From Piliocolobus tephrosceles (taxonomy: Eukaryota > Chordata > Mammalia > Primates > Cercopithecidae): a stretch of 64,000 nt of DNA. The notes beneath the pieces were generated by a model. The model did no database searches. It worked only from the letters and a program-made list of their open reading frames with translations, and had not been told where the DNA came from. How positions within the stretch are numbered: position 1 is the first letter of the stretch; each line of letters starts with the position of its first letter. The stretch is taken from the NCBI RefSeq assembly GCF_002776525.5, contig NC_045441.1, forward strand, positions 86,865,101-86,929,100, read 5' to 3'. A program made the position numbers and the translations under genes. Shown one piece after another: positions 57,641 to 64,000 of the stretch.

Positions 57641-58779
57641 GCTCCAAATTTTATACAGAGTAGTCAGAAAAGTCATGGAATGAAACTTAAAAGTCAGCAA
57701 ACTAAATAAAACTTAGTTACTCAAATCCAAGTCTAAGAGCCTTTGCTGTGTACAGAAAACTCGGTTACCTACTTAGGGAATCCCTTACCACAGTGTTTGA
57801 TAGCTACTCTCTGACTCAGAGTAAACATCTGGATGTCTGACTGGAACTATCTTTGTGGTTTGATGATTTTTGAAAAAATAATATGTTTGAAGGACTGTTA
57901 TCAGTGAAAACACTTTTTTAATTCTTTTTCCATACAGGTACTGACCACAGAGAGGAGTCCCAGATGACTAATGTAGTGGAAAAATTTACTCTTCTTTAGC
58001 TATTTTTTGTCTGGAAGATTGGTGACCATATGTAACTCATGCTTGATGCTGAATCAGGGAAAGAAAATGAAAGGGAACCACTAGTATAGTTGGGCGAATG
58101 GCCCAGACATACGCCTACACTACTGGCAATTCTAAATAAGGAATAGAAAAGAAATTACTTAAGTCACCAAATTGAACCTTTTCCTGGTAAACATAACTTA
58201 GTGCTTAGAAGATAGCATATAAAATGGCATTAGAGAATGTATATTATTTCTTAATGTAACATATACATTACAATAAAAACCACTTGGCTTATTTTATAAA
58301 AATTTATTTTAAATAATACTGTGTATATGAAAGAAAAATCACATGGGAAACCATAATTAGTTTTCTGCTAAACGTATGAAGAATTCTATTAAAATATGTT
58401 AAGTAAGGCAAATATTTATTATATTTAATAAGACTAATAAAAATACAAACATTTGGTAGAAATTACAAGTTGTAAAATGTAGGACATGATTAAAAGTTTT
58501 CCTAAGCCAACTGTTACTAGTAACTTATTGTTTTATATTTATAGATAGAACATTTATAAATCAACTACATAAGACACATAAAAGTTTTATGTCAAAGCAG
58601 ATGCTATCTATATTCTTGCAAATAAAAACAAATAAACAGAAATATAGCAAGAACCATTTTTGATACATTAGGTATAGTGTGTGTCAGCTCTGAAATAAGG
58701 GCTTTAGCTTATTCATCATTGTATTCCTGGATTGAGAACAGCACCTGCGAACTGAAAGATAATAAATACCATTTAAATC
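57641..58779. other. Non-genic spacer with possible L2 tail
   Basis: Mostly unrecognised AT-rich sequence. 58690-58765 ('gggctttagcttattcatca', 'ttgtattcctgg', 'agataataaatacc') may be a short L2 3' end. Confidence 0.4.
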
Positions 58780-60686
58780 AAAAACTGTTAGAACTAATAA
58801 ACTAATTAAGTAAAGTAACAGGATACATAATCAATGTACAAAAATCATTGTGTTTCTATACATTATCTGATTAAAAAATCAAGAAAGGAGTCTCATTTAT
58901 AATGACATTTTAAAAAGACACTTAGGAATAAATATAACCAAGAAGGTGAAATATCTATACACTGAAAATTATAAAACATATATGAAAGAAATTGAAGACA
59001 AGACATATAAATGAAAAGATATCCCATGTTCATGGATTGAAATAATTAATATTATTAAAATGCTTATACTACCCAAAGAAATATACAGATCAAGGCGATC
59101 CTTATCAAAATTACAGTAACAATTTTTACAGAAACAGAAAAAAATATAAAATTTGTAAAATCCAAAGAAGATGCCAAAAAGTCAAAGCAATCTTGAGCAA
59201 AAAAGAGCAAAAGTGCTGGCATCACACTTCCATCACACTTCCTTATCTCAAAATTTACTGCAAAATCATGCTAATCAAAACAGATGATACTGGCATTAAT
59301 AACAGGAATAGAGAAAAATGAAACAAAACAGAAAGCCTAAGAATAAATCTTCACATGTACAGTCAATTAATCTTCAACAAAGTTGCCAAGAACATACACA
59401 GGAAAAACAATAGTCTCTTCAATAAATGGTGTTGGAAAACAAGATATCCACATGCAGGAGAATGAAATTAGAACCTCATTTCACTCCATATGCAAAAAAT
59501 TAAAACAATGAATTCATGACTTAAACATAAGACCTGAAGTTGTCAAACTACTATGAGAAAATTTCTTGACATTGGTCTGGACAGTATTTTGTTGTACATG
59601 AACCCAAAAACATAAGCAACAAAAGCAATTATAGACAAAAGAGATTGCATCAAACTGAATGTTTAATGCATAGCAAAGAAAACAATCAATAGAGTGCAGA
59701 AACCTAAAAATTGGAGAAAACACTTGCAAACTATACATCTTATAAGAACTTAATAATGAAAAGACATAAAAATGGCCAACCGATATATGAAAAAAAAAAA
59801 GTTCAACATCACTAATTATCAGAGAAATGCAAATTAAAACAACAGTGAGATATCTGTTAGACTAGCTATTATACAAAACATAACATGTATTGAGGAAGAT
59901 GTGGAGAAAAGAGAACCCTTGTACCATATTGGTGAGAATGTAAATTAGTACAACCATTATGGAATGCAGAATGGAGGCTCTTCAAAAAATTAAAAATAGG
60001 TATACTCTATTGTCCAGCAATCCCACTTGCAGGTATATAGGTATATAGCCCCCCAAAATGAAATCAGTATGTCAAAGAGATGGCTGCTCTCTCTTGTGCA
60101 TGGCAACATTATTCACAATAAATTAGATATGAAATTAACCTGTGTCCATCATCAGATGAATGGATACGTAAGTGTGGTTATATACAAAATGAAATACTAT
60201 TTAGCCATAAAAATAATAAAATGTTCTCATTTACACAACATGGATGAACATGGAGAACACTGTTAAGTAAAATAAGCCAGAAATAGAAAGATGTGTACTG
60301 TATGATCTCACTTACATGTAGAAACTAAAAACCCTGAATTTATAGAAGCAGGGAGTAGAAAGCTGGTTGACAGTGGCTGGGTGTGGGGGATGGCAAAATG
60401 TTGGTCAAAGTATATAAAGTTACAATTACATAAATAAATTATGAATATATAATATATAACATGCTGACTATAGTTAATAATAAAGTTTTTAATACATAAA
60501 ATTGCTAAGAGACCAAATCTTAAATGCTTTCACTACAAAAAAATATAAGTATGTGAGGTGATGAATATGTGAAGTGGCTTGATTTAATCAATTTGTAATG
60601 TATACATGTATCAAAATATCACTTTTTACGCCATAAATATATATAACTTTTATTTGTCAATTATACCTTAATAAAGTATAAAAAAT
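58780..60686 (+). mobile_element. L1M, plus strand, ORF2 C-terminus and 3'UTR
   Basis: ORF2 relics: 'taacaggatacataatcaat', 'aaagatatcccatgttcatg', 'aaaaagttcaacatcactaa', 'attggtgagaatgtaaatt', 'gaaatactatttagccataa'. The 3'UTR is 'gtatacatgtatcaaaatat' and an end near 'tttgtcaattataccttaat'. Broken throughout. Confidence 0.88.
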
Positions 60687-61012
60687 GATAGAGACAGCCA
60701 GGCGCAGTGGCTCATGCCTGTAATCCCAACACTTTGGGAGGCCAAGGTGGGCGGATCACCTGAGGTCAGGAAATCGAGACCAACCTGGCCAACATGTTGA
60801 AATCCCGTCTCTACTAAAAATACAAAAATTAGCCGGGCATGGTGGCGGGCACCTGTAATCTCAGGTAGTCAGAAGGCTGAGTCGAGTATTGCTTGAGCCT
60901 GGGAGACCCAAATTGCAGTAGGCTGAGATCGCTCCATTGCACTCCAGCCTGGGCAAGGACAGTGAAACTTCATTTTAAAAAACGAAAAAGAAAAAGAAAA
61001 AAGATAGAGACA
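60687..61012 (+). mobile_element. AluS-like SINE, plus strand, with 10-bp target-site duplications
   Basis: Body 60697-61002: 'gccaggcgcagtggctcatg', 'ggtcaggaaatcgagaccaa', 'tagccgggcatggtggcggg', tail (GAAAAA)n. Bounded by gatagagaca at 60687-60696 and 61003-61012. It inserted at the 3' end of the L1M. CpG decay and bases fit an AluS age. Confidence 0.95.
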
Positions 61013-61456
61013 AAAAAAGAAACATTTCGTCTACCAGATTTAAATGTGTAACAATTCTAGTGGATTTCTTATTTGGCCAGCATTATTGGTCCTGTAAGAT
61101 AGTTTTCTTTGTTTTTAATGGTAAATTACAAAATAAAAGCCTAAAATTGTTTGATGGATACATTTTTCTAATAAGAATAGTCATTTTAACTTATATTTAA
61201 TTATATTAAATAATATAATTTGTTCCAAGAAATGAGAAGCAGCATTTATGATCTATCATAGTCAGTTTTAGAGAGTTATACCTAAATCATTCTAGCACTT
61301 AAATTTAAGAAACTCAGGTCATGAAATGTTGCAAACTTGGAGAAATATGCTGAATCACTCCAGATCCTGGGAAATACAGCATTACTGAGGATCACTGATG
61401 GATATGATATTTAAAAAAAAAAAAGTTTCAATTCTATGAACTGATTGCATGATATT
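61013..61456. other. Non-genic spacer
   Basis: No gene or repeat recognised. Confidence 0.5.
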
Positions 61457-61803
61457 AGAATATTTTATTTTATTTATTTATTTTTTATTTTTTTTTTTTG
61501 AGACGGAGTCTCGCTCTGTCGCCCAGGCTGGAGTGCAGTGGCCGGATCTCAGCTCACTGCAAGCTCCGCCTCCCAGGTTTACACCATTCTCCTGCCTCAG
61601 CCTCCCGAGTAGCTGGGACCACAGGCGCCCGCCACCTCACCCGGCTAGTTTTTTGTATTTTTTTTTAGTAGAGACGGGGTTTCACCGGGTTAGCCAGGAT
61701 GGTCTCGATCTCCTGACCTTGTGATCCTCCTGTCTCGGCCTCCCAAAGTGCTGGGATTACAGGCTTGAGCCACCGCGCCCGGCCCAGAATATTTTATTTT
61801 ATT
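61457..61803 (-). mobile_element. AluY (cercopithecid-type), minus strand, with 18-bp target-site duplications
   Basis: Body 61475-61785 after an A/T-rich tail: 'gagacggagtctcgctctgt', 'gtggccggatctcagctcac', 'cacctcacccggctagtttt', 'acaggcttgagccaccgcg'. Bounded by agaatattttattttatt at 61457-61474 and 61786-61803, both perfect. Few CpG losses and a perfect duplication make it the youngest Alu in the window. Confidence 0.97.
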
Positions 61804-62674
61804 CTAGATTTTGTAAGGCTACATTTAATGTGTTTAAATTAAACATACACAATAAGCATGCATGTTTATTAACATATTAAAACACATATATAGTTTTACA
61901 TTACCTTAGTCATTTTTTTCTTTGTTTCAATCACCCACTGATTTTCTTACATGCTGGGAATGTACTTTATTCCATGCTTTATTCATGTATTAGGAGTTTA
62001 TTGTTATACTTTGAGTGCATTGACAAGGCGGTAATTGTCGAGACTGTAAGAGTACATGGATTTTGTACAAACTTTGAATACAGAGATGGCAGAATTTGCT
62101 AATGAATTGATGTGCGCTATAAGAGAAAAATTGCTATCAAAGATGATTTTAAAGTTTTTGCTCTCAAAATTGGCAGAATGAAGTGATAACTTACTAAGCT
62201 AGGGATGATAAGAAAATAATTATTTAATTTTGTTGATAAAAATCTATGAATGTATTGTCAACACAATTTGTTCTTGTTATTCACCCTCTGTAATCCCAAT
62301 AAACCCTCATTAATATACTAAAGCCTGTCATCATAATTATTCAGATTCATCTGCCAACATTGAATAGTCTAGTATTAATCATGTTAACTATCACCTTTAT
62401 GAGCAAAGAAAAATCACCCAACTCTATTTGGTTAGTGCAACTGACACTTGTGAACAGGAAGTCTAATACAAGTTTCATAAACAATCCAAAGAAATTGATT
62501 TGGTTGGACTAAAAAAGAAAAAAAAAAAAAAAGAAGGTCAGTGGAAATCCCACCAGCCCCTGTTAATATAAAGATGTATTGAATTACCAGCTTGTTTGTA
62601 ATGATAATACAGTCAGACTTGTTAAGTTCTTATCACTGGCCAACTGGCATAGAAAAATTACTCCTTCTTTGCTA
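61804..62674. other. Non-genic spacer
   Basis: AT-rich; A-rich tract at 62512-62533. No gene or repeat recognised. Confidence 0.5.
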
Positions 62675-62988
62675 CAGTAGTCCTCTCTTATCGTGGTTTT
62701 ACTCTCCAAGATTTCAGCTACCAGTTATATAGTACAAAAATAAGAAATTTTTAGAGAGAGAGGGATACTGAGAAAAACTACATCTACATAACTATTATTA
62801 CAGTATTCTATTCAATTGTTAGTTATTATCTATGTCTAACTGTGCTTAATGTATGAATTAAACTTTATTGCAGGTGTGTATGAACAGGAAATACATAGTA
62901 TATACTGTATAGAGCTTGACACTATCCATGGTTTAGGCATCCACTGGGGATTTTTGAAGTATCCACTGTGTTTAAGGGGAGACTACTG
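62675..62988. mobile_element. Tigger-like (pogo/Tc1-mariner) MITE
   Basis: Terminal inverted repeats: left cagtagtcctctctta, right ttaaggggagactactg (reverse complement cagtagtctccccttaa). The right end has the known 'aggcatccactgggga' block. TA precedes the left end; the right TA has decayed. About 314 bases, non-autonomous, no transposase. Confidence 0.82.
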
Positions 62989-64000
62989 TCGATGAAACTA
63001 CAGTAGATGAGTGCAGTCTAGTACCCATACTTTCACTTATGTGAATTCAGCAACCATTTACATTTCCTCTTTTGTAGCCACCATATCAGAACTTAGAATA
63101 CTGCTAGTAATGGAGCAGAATGTCATGAATACTGATTGACTTGAGTTTATAGAATAAAAGAAATTGGAACATTGTGCCTTTTGGGTTTTAGAATGGGCAC
63201 TACACTTCATGGTACTATATTGATCTTTTTTCTAGAGGCTAATATCAGAGTATTACCTCTGTGTTAAGAAGCAAGTGATGTTTATAATAGTAATGACAGA
63301 TTTACACTTGATAATTCAATTCATTCTCTTTTGCATATAATTTATAATATCAGTAAAACCAGTGAGAAGTACAGTCTATATAGTTAAAACATGTTTCTCA
63401 CTACAGAATACATTTATACAAAAGGAAGTAGGCTCAAATCCAAACTCCTATAACCATGCTTTAAAAGCATTAGTTTAAGCATTTCTGATGAGCACCATAA
63501 AATGATAAAAATTAAATAAAAAATACCTTATATTATACATAATAAAAATGATGAAGAATATTTTCATGTCTAAAATACAAATCTTTAAAACTATCTATCC
63601 ATGAGATTTAACAGAGTCTACATTTTCTTCTAATGTAGGTTAGAAGTGTATATGCTGGCTTTTCCTAACAGATAAAGAAAAAACATTTTAATGATCTACA
63701 TTCAACATATTTAGAAGTATGTGCATTGTTTTGTAGTTATCAATTTATTTACTTATTTATATTTATATAGTTTTATATATGTTTTTAAAATAGGTTAGAT
63801 GTTGAGAACTTCTTTATTTAAATAATAATATGATATTAAATATGTTTGATTAATTTCTAATAACAATGTTGGTACTCAAGATGAAAGAAGCTTCAGGGAG
63901 TTCTTAGTTACAATAAGGTATCCTAAAATTCATTATGTATATTTTTGTGGATTTAGTAAATAGTATTTCTCATGTTCACGTTATTTTTAAACTAGTAGAT
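62989..64000. other. Non-genic AT-rich sequence
   Basis: No gene or repeat recognised up to the end of the window. Confidence 0.5.

Overview
The window looks like Old World monkey (cercopithecid, for example macaque or baboon) nuclear DNA. It is AT-rich and made mostly of primate retroelements. The youngest Alus (minus-strand copies ending near 50268 and 61784) carry changes I associate with cercopithecid AluY lineages: 'ggccggatctcagctc' in the right arm at 61540 and 'acaggcttgagccaccgcg' near the element head in both. The young L1 inserted at 18505-20453 has an 18-bp tandem duplication in its 3'UTR. I see no convincing protein-coding exon, tRNA, rRNA or structured ncRNA. All open frames of note lie in L1 ORF1/ORF2 relics, Alus, microsatellites or an apparent retropseudogene. 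The window is best read as intergenic or deep intronic. It contains one 100-base assembly gap (15463-15562).

Layout. 1-2374: non-genic, with a strong CTCF-like match at 884-899 and a minus-strand AluY. 2375-6456: two L1s nested in each other, each with a twin-priming (5') inversion. 6457-10640: old repeats (L1M, MIR, MLT1) in unique sequence. 10640-20843: an L1M fragment, then a nearly full-length primate L1 (13051-20843) carrying recognisable but broken ORF1 and ORF2. That L1 is hit by a truncated Alu (15-bp target-site duplication, gap in its tail) and by a younger twin-primed L1 with a 15-bp duplication. 20844-34555: mostly unique sequence with AluJ, AluY, two MLT1 LTRs, MIRs, a MER5-like MITE and an L1M. 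One MLT1 has been rearranged into two consecutive hairpins sharing the same 9-base loop.

34560-47210: L2, MIR, L1M 5'-end fragments, several LTR-like repeats, and a minus-strand processed insertion (44871-45599) with a perfect 17-bp target-site duplication and a poly(T) start. I cannot name its parent transcript. 47211-49626 and 54599-57060 are unassigned and flank a minus-strand L1M (49627-54598). That L1M retains its 5'UTR but lacks most of ORF2, carries an AluY, and holds a 54-nt inverted copy of one of its own segments. 57060-64000: L2 relics, an L1M ending in an AluS, a cercopithecid AluY, a Tigger-like MITE and unique sequence.

The elements do not form a pathway. The window is a record of L1-driven insertion (L1, Alu, retrocopy) with nesting order giving relative ages, plus local template-switch rearrangements. 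Repeat names are from recognition of characteristic sequence, not from a database search; subfamily calls are approximate.
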